Assembly: GCF_004403185.1 (NCBI RefSeq)
Contig: NZ_SOHJ01000014.1
Span: 1-64,000 of the forward strand
Reading direction: 5' to 3'
Length of the DNA stretch: 64,000 bases
Origin: Cryobacterium suzukii
Lineage (GTDB): Bacteria; Actinomycetota; Actinomycetes; Actinomycetales; Microbacteriaceae
The first letter of the stretch is position 1. Each line of letters opens with the position of its first letter. A model generated the notes under the pieces. It searched no databases, was not told the DNA's origin, and saw only the letters and a list, made by a program, of their open reading frames with translations. This document shows positions 28,698-38,250 of this stretch, in pieces. A program made the position numbers and the translations under genes.

Positions 28698-28720
28698 AGC
28701 TCACGTCCCTGTGAGCGTCA
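28698..28720 (-). promoter_or_regulatory. Candidate whiB1 promoter with overlapping inverted repeat
   Basis: On the minus strand TTGACG (28720-28715) could be a -35 element about 130 bases before the whiB1 ATG. It touches a perfect inverted repeat GCTCAC-N6-GTGAGC (28698-28715), a plausible operator. The half-sites are in the opposite order to the CRP consensus, so CRP is not implied. The -10 box is not clear. Confidence 0.35.
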
Positions 28721-28785
28721 ACCGGGCCTCAAATATCGTCCCATAATAGAGGTATCAAATCAATAGTTCTGTATGGCTTTTCGCT

Positions 28786-29235
28786 GTGAACAGCGACTCT
28801 GGTGCGCGGCGCCCAGCCTGGATTGACCTCCGGGCTCTTCGGCGTACCCCTCTTTTGGGGGTGTTGATCGCGCTCCTCGCCTTAGAAGCGCTCGCCCTGT
28901 GGGCTTTAAGCGCCTGGTGGGTGCTCGAACTGCTCATTGCCACCCCGAACTCGGTGGGAGCCTCGCTCGCCCTGTTAGCCCTCACCGCGGTCGCTGCCCT
29001 GTGGGTCAGTGCGATCACGGTCGGCGCTCTCCGCCGCCGTCCGTGGATTCGCGGCGCTGCCGTCACCTGGCAGCTCGTATTGATCATGATCGCGATCGGT
29101 TGCTTTCAAGGGATCTACGCTCGGCCAGACGTCGGCTGGGCGCTGCTGTTGCCGTCCATCATCGTGCTCGTACTGGTGTTCAACCCGCGCGTCGTCGCCG
29201 CGACCAGCCACGAACCCGAGCCCGAAGCCGACTGA
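28786..29235 (+). CDS. Conserved membrane protein, 149 aa
   Basis: The GTG start gives [20 protein letters not shown]. Four hydrophobic segments follow at about 22-42, 47-70, 78-97 and 105-128, then an acidic tail EPEPEAD. No enzymatic motif is seen. Its place next to whiB1 and its size match what I recall of Rv3217c, a conserved integral membrane protein of unknown function. It is divergent from whiB1. Confidence 0.75.
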   Translation: MNSDSGARRPAWIDLRALRRTPLLGVLIALLALEALALWALSAWWVLELLIATPNSVGASLALLALTAVAALWVSAITVGALRRRPWIRGAAVTWQLVLIMIAIGCFQGIYARPDVGWALLLPSIIVLVLVFNPRVVAATSHEPEPEAD

Positions 29236-29275
29236 GCGGCGCTGTGCGGGCCGTGAAGACCCGATCATGCCGAAC

Positions 29276-29755
29276 CTAGCTGTCGATACCGAGCTTCTTG
29301 CGCAGACCCGCCACGTGGCCGGTGGCCTTGACGTTGTAGAGGGCGTGGGTGATGATTCCGGCCTCATCGAGCACGAGCGTCGACCGCAGCACACCGGTCA
29401 CGATCTTGCCGTACAGGTTCTTCTCGCCGTAGGCGCCGTAGGCGCGGTGCACAGCGAGGTCGGTGTCGCTGAGCAGTGGAAAGTTCACCGCGTCGTGCTC
29501 CTGAAACTTCTTGAGCTTGGCCGGCGCGTCTTTCGAGAGTCCGAGAACCTGGTAGCCGGCTGATTTGAGAGAACCGAGGTTGTCGCGAAAGTCGCAGGCC
29601 TGGGTCGTGCAGCCGGGAGTCATCGCTGCCGGGTAAAAATACACGACGACCTTGCTGCCTGCGAAGTCGGCCAGCGAAACGGATGCCCCGTCCTGGTCGG
29701 TCAGGGTGAACTGGGGGGCCGTATCGCCGACTACAAGGCGCGCTGAATCCGTCAT
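29276..29755 (-). CDS. bcp: Thioredoxin-dependent thiol peroxidase (Bcp/PrxQ)
   Basis: This 159-aa peroxiredoxin of the AhpC/TSA fold has peroxidatic Cys49 in TPGCTTQAC and resolving Cys54 five residues on, the PrxQ arrangement. It reduces peroxides with electrons from thioredoxin in the cytoplasm. It stands alone, convergent with the membrane gene at 28786. Full length. Confidence 0.95.
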   Translation of the reverse strand: MTDSARLVVGDTAPQFTLTDQDGASVSLADFAGSKVVVYFYPAAMTPGCTTQACDFRDNLGSLKSAGYQVLGLSKDAPAKLKKFQEHDAVNFPLLSDTDLAVHRAYGAYGEKNLYGKIVTGVLRSTLVLDEAGIITHALYNVKATGHVAGLRKKLGIDS

Positions 29756-29788
29756 CCTTCCATCGTAACTGCGTCATGCGACACGGGC

Positions 29789-30952
29789 TCAGCGAGCGGG
29801 CGCGAAGGTGGCGAGAAGGCGCTGCAGGGAGTCCAGGCGCACCCGGCCGGTCTCACCGAGTTCATTAGCCTCTACGGCCTCGATGATGGCGCAGTCCGGC
29901 GAATCCGGCAGGTGCGTGCAGCCGCGCGGGCAGCGCTCGGCGATCGTTGCGAGATCCGTGAAGGCCTTGAGGATGTTGTCGGTGTTGATGTGTCCGAGGC
30001 CAAAGGACCGCACGCCGGGGGTGTCGATGACCCACCCGCGGCCGGCATCCGTTTGAAGGCGCAGCGACACGGTCGACGACGAGGTATGGCGGCCACGGCC
30101 GGTGACGGTGTTGACGACGCCGATAGCCCGGTTAGTGCCCGGCACGAGCGCGTTCACCAGCGTGGACTTGCCGACGCCGGAGTGCCCGACGAAGACGGTG
30201 TCGTGACCGACCAGTGCCGCCGAGATCGCTTCGATCGGCATGCCGCCCTCGCCGCTTTGAAACACGGGCAGGTCGAGGCCGGCGAAATTGGCCAGGAATA
30301 CGGCAGGGTCGGCGAGGTCGGTCTTGGTGATGCACAGGATGGGCTTCACGCCGGCGTCGTAGGCCGCGACCAGATACCGATCCACCAAGCGGATGCGCGG
30401 TTCCGGGTTGGCCGCAGCGACCACGATCAGCATCTGGTCGGCATTGGCCACGATCACGCGCTCGACGGCGTCGGTGTCGTCGGCGCTGCGCCGCAGCAAC
30501 GTGTCGCGCGGCACGATGCGCACGATGCGGGCCAGGCTGCCCTCGGCCCCGGTAGTGTCGCCGACGATGTCGACCCGGTCGCCGTTGACGACGGCTTTCT
30601 TGCGCAGTTCGCTCGCTCGGGCGGTCGTGATGCGCCGTTCGGTGGGCAGGTTCTCGTCGAGCATGACTGTGTAACGGCCGCGGTCGACCGAGAGAATGCG
30701 CCCCGTCAGGGCGTCCTCATGGCTCGGCCGGGTCTTGGAGCGGGGTTTGCTGCCCTTGCGGCCGGGACGCACGTGCACGCTCGACTCGTCAAACTCCGGC
30801 TCGTCGTCGTCGGCAGAGGCCCACCAAGTGTCGCCGGGATCTCCGGCGAGGTCGGCGTAGTCCGTGGACGCTGCGTCGGCAACCACCTGATCGCTGATCC
30901 GATCCCGATCGTCGCCATCGCCCAAGGAAGTCTGGTCGCCCGTCATGGGCAC
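29789..30952 (-). CDS. rsgA: Ribosome small-subunit-dependent GTPase A
   Basis: The protein is 387 aa (or 385 from ATG 30946; the GTG at 30952 abuts the aroA stop). After an acidic extension of about 80 residues comes an OB fold (about 80-145). Then follows the circularly permuted GTPase order: G4 ITKTDL (208-213), G1 GHSGVGKST (256-264), G3 DTPG (310-313). The zinc knuckle uses Cys341, Cys345, His347 and Cys354. RsgA matures the 30S subunit. The coupling with aroA is as in Rv3227-Rv3228. Confidence 0.94.
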   Translation of the reverse strand: MPMTGDQTSLGDGDDRDRISDQVVADAASTDYADLAGDPGDTWWASADDDEPEFDESSVHVRPGRKGSKPRSKTRPSHEDALTGRILSVDRGRYTVMLDENLPTERRITTARASELRKKAVVNGDRVDIVGDTTGAEGSLARIVRIVPRDTLLRRSADDTDAVERVIVANADQMLIVVAAANPEPRIRLVDRYLVAAYDAGVKPILCITKTDLADPAVFLANFAGLDLPVFQSGEGGMPIEAISAALVGHDTVFVGHSGVGKSTLVNALVPGTNRAIGVVNTVTGRGRHTSSSTVSLRLQTDAGRGWVIDTPGVRSFGLGHINTDNILKAFTDLATIAERCPRGCTHLPDSPDCAIIEAVEANELGETGRVRLDSLQRLLATFAPAR

Positions 30953-32314
30953 CTACAGCGCCGCTTCGGTGATCATCGCATGCCACAGCTGGGGAAACTG
31001 GGGGAGGGTTTTTGCGGTGGTGCCGATGTTCTCCACGTCGACGCCGGGTACGGCGAGGCCGATCAGCGCTCCGGCCGTGGCCATGCGGTGGTCGTCGTAA
31101 CTGAGCCACTGACCGCCGTGCAGGGGAGCCGGCTCGATCTGCAGGCCGTCCGGTAGTTCGGTGACCTTCCCGCCGAGCCGATTGATCTCGGTGGCCAGCG
31201 CGGCGAGACGGTCGGTCTCGTGGTTGCGAATGTGCCCGATTCCGGTGATCGTGCTCGGCGTCTCGGCCAGGGCAGCGAGGGCGACGAGGGTGCAGGCAAG
31301 TTCGCCGCCGCTCGAAAGGTCCAGGTCGACGCCGAGAATGCGCTCGCCTCCGGTTACGGTGAGGCGGTCACCCACGCGGGTGACGGTCGCGCCGAACAGC
31401 GGCAGCAGTTGTTCGAGGTCGGCGCCTACCTGAGTGGTCGCCTGCGGCCAGCCGGTGATGCTGACGCTGCCGCCGGCCACGAGCGCGGCGCAGAGGAACG
31501 GTGCGGCGTTGGAAAGATCGGGTTCGATGTCGACCGTACGACCCGCGAGAAGACCGGGTTCGATGATCCATTCGCCGACGTTCGGCGTGGCCACGATGAC
31601 TCCGCGAGCGCGCAATACTTCGATGGTCATCTCAATGTGCGGCAGGCTGGGCAGCCGTTCGCCGGAGTGGGTGAGGTGCAGCCCGTGTTCGAACCGTGCG
31701 CCGGCCAGCAGCAGGCCGGAGACGAACTGGCTGGACGTGCCCGCGTCGATGGTGGTGGCGCCACCAGTCACCGCTCCGCGGCCGTGAACGGTGAAAGGCA
31801 ATGCGCGCTTGCCATCGTCGTTGATATCGCCGCCGAGGTCGCGCAGCGCGCCGATGATGGGCCCCATGGGGCGACGGCGGGCACCGATATCGCCGTCGAA
31901 CGTCGTCGGGCCGAGGGCGAGGGCGGCCAGCGGCGGCAGAAAACGCATGACGGTCCCGGCCAGGCCGCAGTCGATCGTGGTGGAACCGAGCAGTTCCTCT
32001 GGCGGTGTCACCAACAGGTCGGAGCCGAACGCGCTCGCGCCAGCCACAGCCTCGATCGTGGCGCCCAGCTGGCGTAGCGCATCGACCATGAGGTCGCTGT
32101 CGCGAGAGTGCAGCGGCGACCGCAACAGGGATGGTTCGCTGGCTAAAGCGGATGCGACGAGCTCTCGGTTGGTCAACGATTTCGAGCCCGGCAGGGCCAG
32201 CACAGCCTGCAGGGGCACGTCCGTGCTCGGCGCCGGCCACCAGGCATTTTCCTCGTTCGGTGAATTGTCGCCGTACGGATCGAACTCCGGCTTGGAATAT
32301 CTCGAGATCAGCAT
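30953..32314 (-). CDS. aroA: 3-phosphoshikimate 1-carboxyvinyltransferase (EPSP synthase)
   Basis: This 453-aa enzyme makes EPSP from shikimate-3-phosphate and PEP in the chorismate pathway. The motif LPGSKSLTNRELVASALA (from residue 41) and GLAGTVMRFLPPLAAL identify it, as do the late DHRMATAGALIGL residues. Its stop abuts rsgA. Its 5' end contains the SigH-type promoter of the divergent sigH gene, so aroA and sigH share a control region. Confidence 0.95.
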   Translation of the reverse strand: MLISRYSKPEFDPYGDNSPNEENAWWPAPSTDVPLQAVLALPGSKSLTNRELVASALASEPSLLRSPLHSRDSDLMVDALRQLGATIEAVAGASAFGSDLLVTPPEELLGSTTIDCGLAGTVMRFLPPLAALALGPTTFDGDIGARRRPMGPIIGALRDLGGDINDDGKRALPFTVHGRGAVTGGATTIDAGTSSQFVSGLLLAGARFEHGLHLTHSGERLPSLPHIEMTIEVLRARGVIVATPNVGEWIIEPGLLAGRTVDIEPDLSNAAPFLCAALVAGGSVSITGWPQATTQVGADLEQLLPLFGATVTRVGDRLTVTGGERILGVDLDLSSGGELACTLVALAALAETPSTITGIGHIRNHETDRLAALATEINRLGGKVTELPDGLQIEPAPLHGGQWLSYDDHRMATAGALIGLAVPGVDVENIGTTAKTLPQFPQLWHAMITEAAL

Positions 32315-32319
32315 CGGTT
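32294..32319 (+). promoter_or_regulatory. SigH/SigR-type promoter for sigH
   Basis: GGAAT at 32294-32298 is separated by exactly 18 bases from GTT at 32317-32319, matching the SigR/SigH consensus GGAAT-N18-GTT. It points toward sigH and lies about 100 bases before its ATG, overlapping the first codons of aroA. This is the classical autoregulatory arrangement of SigR and SigH. Confidence 0.7.
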
Positions 32320-32419
32320 ATCAGAATAGTCGGTGATAACAATCTGAGGGAGATCTGTAACGGTGTCAATGCTTCTGGAGCGACCCCTGGCCGTGGGTAA
32401 CGGCTTAGAATCATTGGTG

Positions 32420-33100
32420 ATGACTTCAGACACGCCCGCGAACTCGGAAGACCTTTCGAGCCGCGACCCAGAACTCACGACGCTTTCCCCGACCAAGGCC
32501 GAACTGCGCGAGCAGAACCGCGGATTGTTTGAGGAACAGGCGTTGCCTTTTCTCGATCAGCTGTACGCGGCGGCCATGCGCATGACGCGCAACCCGTCGG
32601 ATGCGCAGGACCTCGTGCAGGAAACCTTCGTGAAGGCCTTTGCTGCGTTCGCGCAGTACGAGCAGGGAACCAACCTCAAGGCGTGGCTGTACCGCATTCT
32701 TACCAACACCTTTATCAATGCGTACCGCAAGAAGCAACGTGAGCCTTACCAGGGCACGATTGATGAGCTGGAAGACTGGCAGCTCGGCGGGGCCGAATCG
32801 ACCACCGCGACGTCGGGGCGTTCGGCCGAGGCCGAGGCCATCGACCATCTGCCAGACAGCGCCGTCAAAGACGCCCTGCAGTCCATTCCCGAAGACTTCA
32901 GACTCGCCGTCTACTTCGCCGACGTCGAAGGGTTCTCCTACCAGGAGATCGCCGAAATCATGAAAACCCCCATCGGTACCGTAATGAGTCGCCTGCACCG
33001 TGGCCGGCGACTGCTGCGCGAGCTGTTGGCCGGCTACGCGGCCGAACGCGGGCTGGGCATGGGCCAAGACCAGAAAACATCCAGGAGCACAGAAAAATGA
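32420..33100 (+). CDS. sigH: ECF sigma factor SigH/SigR
   Basis: ATG 32420 gives 226 aa. Region 2 contains [20 protein letters not shown] and [20 protein letters not shown]. Region 4 contains [20 protein letters not shown] followed by [16 protein letters not shown]. The C-terminus is typical of the thiol-oxidative-stress group (SigR of Streptomyces, SigH of mycobacteria), which controls thioredoxin and protein-repair genes. The anti-sigma gene follows with an ATGA overlap. A longer upstream start would give an unusual N-terminus. Confidence 0.95.
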   Translation: MTSDTPANSEDLSSRDPELTTLSPTKAELREQNRGLFEEQALPFLDQLYAAAMRMTRNPSDAQDLVQETFVKAFAAFAQYEQGTNLKAWLYRILTNTFINAYRKKQREPYQGTIDELEDWQLGGAESTTATSGRSAEAEAIDHLPDSAVKDALQSIPEDFRLAVYFADVEGFSYQEIAEIMKTPIGTVMSRLHRGRRLLRELLAGYAAERGLGMGQDQKTSRSTEK

Positions 33101-33339
33101 CCGATTGTGGTTGCGAGAAGGCCAAGGCCGAACTCGAGGAATACCTGCACAACGAACTTCGCAAGAATGATGCGGCCGATATTCGGGAGCACCTGGCTAG
33201 TTGCCCCGACTGCAGCAGCGAACACCTGGTTGGACGCACCATGACCGAGGTCATGCAGCGCGCCTGCAAGGAGACCGCGCCCGAAGACCTGCGCGATCAG
33301 GTTTTGTTGAAGCTGCGCTCCCTGCAAGCCTCGCACTAG
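33097..33339 (+). CDS. rshA: Zinc-type anti-sigma factor (RsrA/RshA)
   Basis: This 80-aa cytoplasmic protein has the ZAS motif His32-x3-Cys36-x2-Cys39 (HLASCPDC), plus Cys4 and Cys6 near the N-terminus. RsrA/RshA holds SigR/SigH inactive until disulfide stress oxidises its cysteines and releases zinc. It overlaps sigH by four bases; its stop overlaps that of the convergent gene by four bases. Confidence 0.95.
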   Translation: MTDCGCEKAKAELEEYLHNELRKNDAADIREHLASCPDCSSEHLVGRTMTEVMQRACKETAPEDLRDQVLLKLRSLQASH

Positions 33340-34121
33340 TCGGAGGATCGCGGCGAGGGTTCGACCTGCCCGAGCAGGAAGGCGGCACCCGTCGCATCCG
33401 CTACCTGAGCGAAGGTTCCGAAGTCGGAATCCCACGGTTCCCGTAGCACTGTGCCACCGAGTTCACTTACTTTTTTCGCGGAAGCCCGCACGTCGGCGAC
33501 GCCAAGATACACCTGCCAGTGTGACGGTACCCCGACTGGCAGGATGGCATCGGCGTCGTACACCCCTCCGGTCATCGATTCGTCGTGGCCGAACGTGCTG
33601 TACCGAAAATCGGTGGTGTCGCTTAGCGGAATCGGCGTCCAGCCGAATACCTCTCCGTAAAAGGCGATCGTTGCATTAAAGTCGCGGGTGATCAGCTCGT
33701 GCCAGACCGGCGTCCCGATCTCGTTGTCGGCTTCGAACCCTCGGTGGCCGGCGGCCTGCCACAGGCCGACGGCTGCTCCGGCCGGGTCGGTCAGCACGGC
33801 CAGCCGCCCCTGTTCGCCGATGGTCTGCGGGCGCGCGAGCACCGTGGCTCCCGCAGCCCTCGCGGCACGCACTGTCTCGTCGACGCTATCGATCGCGAGA
33901 TAGGTGGTCCAGAAGTCACGGTTTCCGCGCTCCTGGGCCGTGAGACCGGCGACGGCGGCATCGCCGTGAAAGAACATTGTGTAGCGGCCGCTTCCCGCCC
34001 CGGTGTCGACGGCCTGCCAGCCGAACAGCTCGGCGTAGAACTCAATCGACCGGGCCGGGTCGCTCGTCATCAGATCGATCCAGCACGGCTCCCCGAGCTG
34101 GTTTTCAGTACGAACGGGCAT
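33336..34121 (-). CDS. VOC (glyoxalase-fold) protein with two repeats
   Basis: ATG at 34119-34121, preceded by GAGGAGA, gives 261 aa. Two VOC modules are visible: the first from PCWIDLMTSDPARSIEFYAE and the second from PVWHELITRDFNATIAFYGE, each ending in a VLxDPxGA-like strand. This resembles the hydroxylase/bleomycin-resistance-like two-module proteins of actinobacteria (27 kDa antigen Cfp30B type). No reaction can be assigned. Confidence 0.87.
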   Translation of the reverse strand: MPVRTENQLGEPCWIDLMTSDPARSIEFYAELFGWQAVDTGAGSGRYTMFFHGDAAVAGLTAQERGNRDFWTTYLAIDSVDETVRAARAAGATVLARPQTIGEQGRLAVLTDPAGAAVGLWQAAGHRGFEADNEIGTPVWHELITRDFNATIAFYGEVFGWTPIPLSDTTDFRYSTFGHDESMTGGVYDADAILPVGVPSHWQVYLGVADVRASAKKVSELGGTVLREPWDSDFGTFAQVADATGAAFLLGQVEPSPRSSD

Positions 34122-34266
34122 AGTCTCTCCTCGGGTTGCCCTGAGCCTAAAGCCGTCAGCGCCCTCTGGCAACACGACGGTACCGGCGCGACGGCGAGGA
34201 CGAACGGATGCCGCCGCGCCAGCTTCCCCAACCGCGCGGGTCCGCAAGTCCAGTCGTCGCGCATAC

Positions 34267-34302
34267 AGCAATGGAGGGCGACTCTCGTCACCCTCCATTG
34301 CT
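34267..34302 (-). terminator. kgd terminator
   Basis: A perfect 12-bp inverted repeat (AGCAATGGAGGG / CCCTCCATTGCT) with a 12-base loop lies 27 bases after the kgd stop on the minus strand. The rest of the gap 34122-34266 shows nothing recognisable. Confidence 0.65.
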
Positions 34303-34328
34303 ACAGCGTTGCTGTGACCGTTACAGCG

Positions 34329-37300
34329 TTACAGAGTCAGAGCGTCGCGCTGCAGCTTGGCCTGCTCGATTGCGTGGCGCTTAGCCGATCCAGCGGCCGG
34401 TGACGCCGACGCCGGACGGGAGAACAAGCGCATGGCGCGCGGGCCAAGCTTGTTGGTCTCCAGGTAGAAGAACGGCCAGGCTCCCTGGTTCTCCGGTTCG
34501 TCCTGCACCCAGGCCAGTTCGGCGTTCGGGTACTGGGCGGCTACGTCCTTGAGTTCCACGGCGGGCAGCGGGTAGTACTGCTCAACGCGCACGAGGGCGA
34601 TCTCCGGGTTCGGGTTCTTCTCGAGCTCATTCAGCAGGTCGTAGTAGATCTTGCCGGCCATGAACAAGACGCGCTTGACGGCGCTCTTGTCGCTCACGCG
34701 TGCATCGTCGATGACCGTCTCGAACTTGCCGCTGGTCAGCTCGGCCACGGCGCTCGTCGCGCCGCGCAGGCGCAGCATCGACTTGGGCGTGAACACGATC
34801 AACGGGCGACGCGGACGCATGTACGCCTGACGACGCAGCAGGTGGAAGTACGACGCAGGCGTCGACGGGCGCGCCACGGTCATGTTTTCTTCGGCACACA
34901 GCTGTAGGAACCGTTCGATGCGGGCCGACGAGTGGTCGGGGCCCTGGCCCTCGTAGCCGTGCGGCAGCAGCAGCACAACGGATGACCGCTGCCCCCACTT
35001 CTGCTCGGCGGACGAGACGAACTGGTCGATGATGGTCTGCGCCCCATTGGCGAAGTCACCGAACTGGGCTTCCCAGAGAACCAGGGCGTCGGCCCGTTCC
35101 ACCGAATAGCCGTACTCGAAGCCCATGGCGGCGTATTCGCTCAGCAGGGAGTCGTAGATCCAGAACCGGGCCTGGTTGTCCTTGAGGTTGGCCAGTGGCA
35201 GCCATTCCTGGCCGTTCACCCGGTCGTGCAGCACGGCGTGACGCTGCACGAACGTGCCGCGGCGGGCATCCTGCCCGGCGAAACGCACCGGGGTGCCCTC
35301 GACCAGCAGCGAGCCGAGCGCGAGCAACTCGCCGAAGCTCCAGTCGATGTTGCCGTTACGGCTCATGTCGAGACGTTTCTGCAGCAGCTGCTGCAGTTTG
35401 TTGTGCACCGTGAAACCGACCGGCTTGTTGTTGAACGCGTCACCGATGAGCTGGATGACACTTTCCGGAACACCGGTCGTCTCTGGCTCGCCAGCGGCGT
35501 CCTCGCGGTCCTGTGCCTCAGCTTCAGCCTTCGCGGTAGCGGCCATCTCCGGGGTGATGATGGGAATCGACGCGGTCTGTGCGGCGTGCGTTTCCAGGAA
35601 AGCACGTTCGAGGCGGTCCTGGAAGTCGCGGTGGGCGGCTTCGTACTCTTCGACGGTGATGTCACCACGGCCGACGAGCGCCTCGGTGTAGAGCTTGCGT
35701 ACGCTGCGCTTGGCCTCGACCAGGTTGTACATCAGCGGCTGGGTCATCGAGGGGTCGTCGCCCTCGTTGTGCCCGCGACGGCGATAGCAGATGAGGTCGA
35801 CGACGACATCCTTCTTGAACTCCTGGCGGTAGGCGAACGCGAGTTCTCCCGCGCGGACCACAGCCTCTGGGTCATCCCCGTTGACGTGGAAGATCGGCGC
35901 CTGGATGGTCTTGGCGACGTCGGTGGCATAGACGCTGGTGCGGGCATCCTGCGGCAGGGTCGTGAAACCGAGCTGGTTGTTGACGACGATGTGCACGGTA
36001 CCGCCGGTGCGGTAGCCGCGCAGCTGCGACATCTGCAGGGTTTCGAGTACGACGCCCTGGCCGGCCATCGCGGCGTCACCGTGAATGAGGATGGGCAGGG
36101 TGGAGAAGGTGCCGATCGGCTTGCGGTCCTGCTTGGCGCGCACGATGCCCTCGAGCACGCCGTCACCGGCCTCGAGGTGCGACGGGTTTGCGGCCAGTGA
36201 GACCGGAATTTCGGCGCCGTCTTCACCGCGGAACATGCCCGTGGTGCCGAGGTGGTACTTCACATCACCGGAACCGTGCACGGTGCGCGGGTCCTGCGTT
36301 CCCTCGAACTCGCGGAAGATTTCGCCGTAGGTCTTGCCGGCGATGTTGGTGAGCACGTTCAGACGGCCACGGTGGGCCATGCCGATGGCGACCTCGTCGA
36401 GGCCCTGCTCGGCAGCGCCCTGCAGAATGGTGTCGAGCAGCGGAATGGTGCACTCGCCGCCCTCAAGGCTAAAGCGTTTCTGGCCGACGTACTTGGTCTG
36501 CAGGAACGTTTCGAAGGCCTCTGCCTCGTTGAGCTTGGCGAGAATTCGCATCTGCTCGTGGTGCGTGGGCTTGACGTACGACTTCTCGATTTTTTCCTGC
36601 ACCCACTTGCGCTGGGCCGGGTCTTGAATGTGCATGTACTCGATGCCCGTGGTGCGGCAGTACGAGTCGCGCAAGACTCCGAGAATGTCGCGCAGCAGCA
36701 TCTGGCGCTGCGAACCGAAACCACCGGTTACGAAGGACCGGTCCAGGTCCCAGAAGGTAAGGCCGTGGGTTGCAATATCAAGGTCGGGATGACTGCGCTG
36801 CGAATACTCGAGCGGGTCGATGTCGGCCATCAGGTGGCCGCGCACGCGGAACGAGTTGATCAGTTCCTGCACGCGTGCGGTCTTATCGACGGCGCTCGTG
36901 AGATCGACACTGATGTCCGGTGCCCAGTGGATGGGGTCGTACGGAATGCGCAGGGCCGAGAAGATCTCCTCGTAGAAGTTGTGCTGGCCGATCAAAAGCT
37001 CGTGCACGATCTTGAGGAACTCGCCCGAACCGGCGCCCTGGATAACCCGGTGGTCGTAGGTGCTGGTGAGGGTGATGGTCTTGGAGATGGCCAGGCCGGT
37101 GAGGGTCTTGACGCTCGAACCCTGGAATTCGGCCGGGTAGTCCAGGGCGCCGGCGCCGATGATGCAGCCCTGGCCCTTCATGAGGCGGGGCACCGAATGC
37201 ACGGTGCCGATGCCTCCCGGGTTGGTCAGCGACAGGGTCGCTCCGGCGAAGTCATCGGCGGTGAGCTTGTTCTTCCGTGCGCGGGTGACCAGGTCTTCGT

Positions 37301-38069
37301 AGGCGACGAGGTACTCGCCGAAGGTCATCGTGTCGGCACGTTTGATCGCCGGAACGAGGAGCGCGCGGGTGCCGTCGGGCTTGGGCATATCGATGGCCAG
37401 TCCCATGCCGACATGGGCGGGGGCAACGACCGAAGGCTTGCCGTCGACCTCGTCGTAGTAGACGTTCTGGCTGGGAAACATCTTGAGCGCGCGAATGAGC
37501 GCCCAACCGATCAGGTGGGTGAAGGACACCTTGCCACCACGAGCGCGCTTCATGTGGTTATTCATGACGATGCGGTTGTCGATGAGCAGCTTGGCCGGAA
37601 TGGTGCGCACGCTGGTGGCCGTCGGCACGGTCAGGCTGGTGACCATGTTGGTCGCGAGAGACTTCGCCATGCCACGTAACGGCGAGACCGTGTCTTGTTT
37701 GACCGGCTCGGAGGCATCGACGACGACGGCCTGCGGGCTCGTCACTGGAGCGTCGGCGGGAACCGGGGCCGGCTTGGGCGCACTCGAAGTGGTGCGGGCC
37801 GTCGGCTGGTTCTCGGTCACCGGGGCCGGCGCTGCGGCTCCGGGAACGGTCTGCGCTACCGGTGCCGCGGCGGGCGCTGGCGCTGCCGGCGCGGCGGCTG
37901 GGGTGTTCGCGGTCTGGTGGTAGCTCTCGAGCACCGGCCACCACGATTCATCCACCGACTGCTTGTCGATCAAGTATCGTTCGTACAATTCGTCAACGAG
38001 CCACTCATTTGCTCCGAATTCGCCTGACGTTGTCTCGTCAGAAGCTCCACCGGTTACCTGGCTTGACAC
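34329..38069 (-). CDS. kgd: Multifunctional 2-oxoglutarate dehydrogenase/decarboxylase (Kgd, SucA-type)
   Basis: GTG at 38067-38069 (MSSQVTGGASDE) gives 1246 aa; an open extension to a TTG at 38132 exists. An N-terminal segment (GANEWLVDELYERYLIDKQS) is followed by an Ala/Pro-rich linker. Next comes an E2-type acyltransferase domain without a lipoyl domain, with TSTYDHRVIQGA where E2 enzymes have DHRxxDG. The E1o domain has the thiamine diphosphate motif starting GDAAMAGQGVVLETLQ and reaching NNQLGF. This is the actinobacterial fusion controlled by FHA protein GarA/OdhI. It runs the TCA step from 2-oxoglutarate. Confidence 0.95.
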   Translation of the reverse strand: MSSQVTGGASDETTSGEFGANEWLVDELYERYLIDKQSVDESWWPVLESYHQTANTPAAAPAAPAPAAAPVAQTVPGAAAPAPVTENQPTARTTSSAPKPAPVPADAPVTSPQAVVVDASEPVKQDTVSPLRGMAKSLATNMVTSLTVPTATSVRTIPAKLLIDNRIVMNNHMKRARGGKVSFTHLIGWALIRALKMFPSQNVYYDEVDGKPSVVAPAHVGMGLAIDMPKPDGTRALLVPAIKRADTMTFGEYLVAYEDLVTRARKNKLTADDFAGATLSLTNPGGIGTVHSVPRLMKGQGCIIGAGALDYPAEFQGSSVKTLTGLAISKTITLTSTYDHRVIQGAGSGEFLKIVHELLIGQHNFYEEIFSALRIPYDPIHWAPDISVDLTSAVDKTARVQELINSFRVRGHLMADIDPLEYSQRSHPDLDIATHGLTFWDLDRSFVTGGFGSQRQMLLRDILGVLRDSYCRTTGIEYMHIQDPAQRKWVQEKIEKSYVKPTHHEQMRILAKLNEAEAFETFLQTKYVGQKRFSLEGGECTIPLLDTILQGAAEQGLDEVAIGMAHRGRLNVLTNIAGKTYGEIFREFEGTQDPRTVHGSGDVKYHLGTTGMFRGEDGAEIPVSLAANPSHLEAGDGVLEGIVRAKQDRKPIGTFSTLPILIHGDAAMAGQGVVLETLQMSQLRGYRTGGTVHIVVNNQLGFTTLPQDARTSVYATDVAKTIQAPIFHVNGDDPEAVVRAGELAFAYRQEFKKDVVVDLICYRRRGHNEGDDPSMTQPLMYNLVEAKRSVRKLYTEALVGRGDITVEEYEAAHRDFQDRLERAFLETHAAQTASIPIITPEMAATAKAEAEAQDREDAAGEPETTGVPESVIQLIGDAFNNKPVGFTVHNKLQQLLQKRLDMSRNGNIDWSFGELLALGSLLVEGTPVRFAGQDARRGTFVQRHAVLHDRVNGQEWLPLANLKDNQARFWIYDSLLSEYAAMGFEYGYSVERADALVLWEAQFGDFANGAQTIIDQFVSSAEQKWGQRSSVVLLLPHGYEGQGPDHSSARIERFLQLCAEENMTVARPSTPASYFHLLRRQAYMRPRRPLIVFTPKSMLRLRGATSAVAELTSGKFETVIDDARVSDKSAVKRVLFMAGKIYYDLLNELEKNPNPEIALVRVEQYYPLPAVELKDVAAQYPNAELAWVQDEPENQGAWPFFYLETNKLGPRAMRLFSRPASASPAAGSAKRHAIEQAKLQRDALTL

Positions 38070-38250
38070 CGTGGGATCGCCCACTCTCTGCTTTGAATTT
38101 GGATGCCCTCGGCGGGTCAGCCGCCGGGTCAATCTGCGCTTTCATTGAGCCTGTCGCTGACGATGTCGACCGCCAGGTCAGTCTGCCCATCTAGCCTAAT
38201 CCCATCCCGCGCCGCCATAAAACACCCGCTGAGCGGCTAGCGTTCTTGGT

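Noticed and set aside
28698-28715. CRP site upstream of whiB1
   Set aside because: The half-sites are in the opposite order to TGTGA-N6-TCACA.
36252-37679. A 475-codon frame opposite kgd
   Set aside because: Shadow of kgd with no motif; codon pattern follows the kgd frame.
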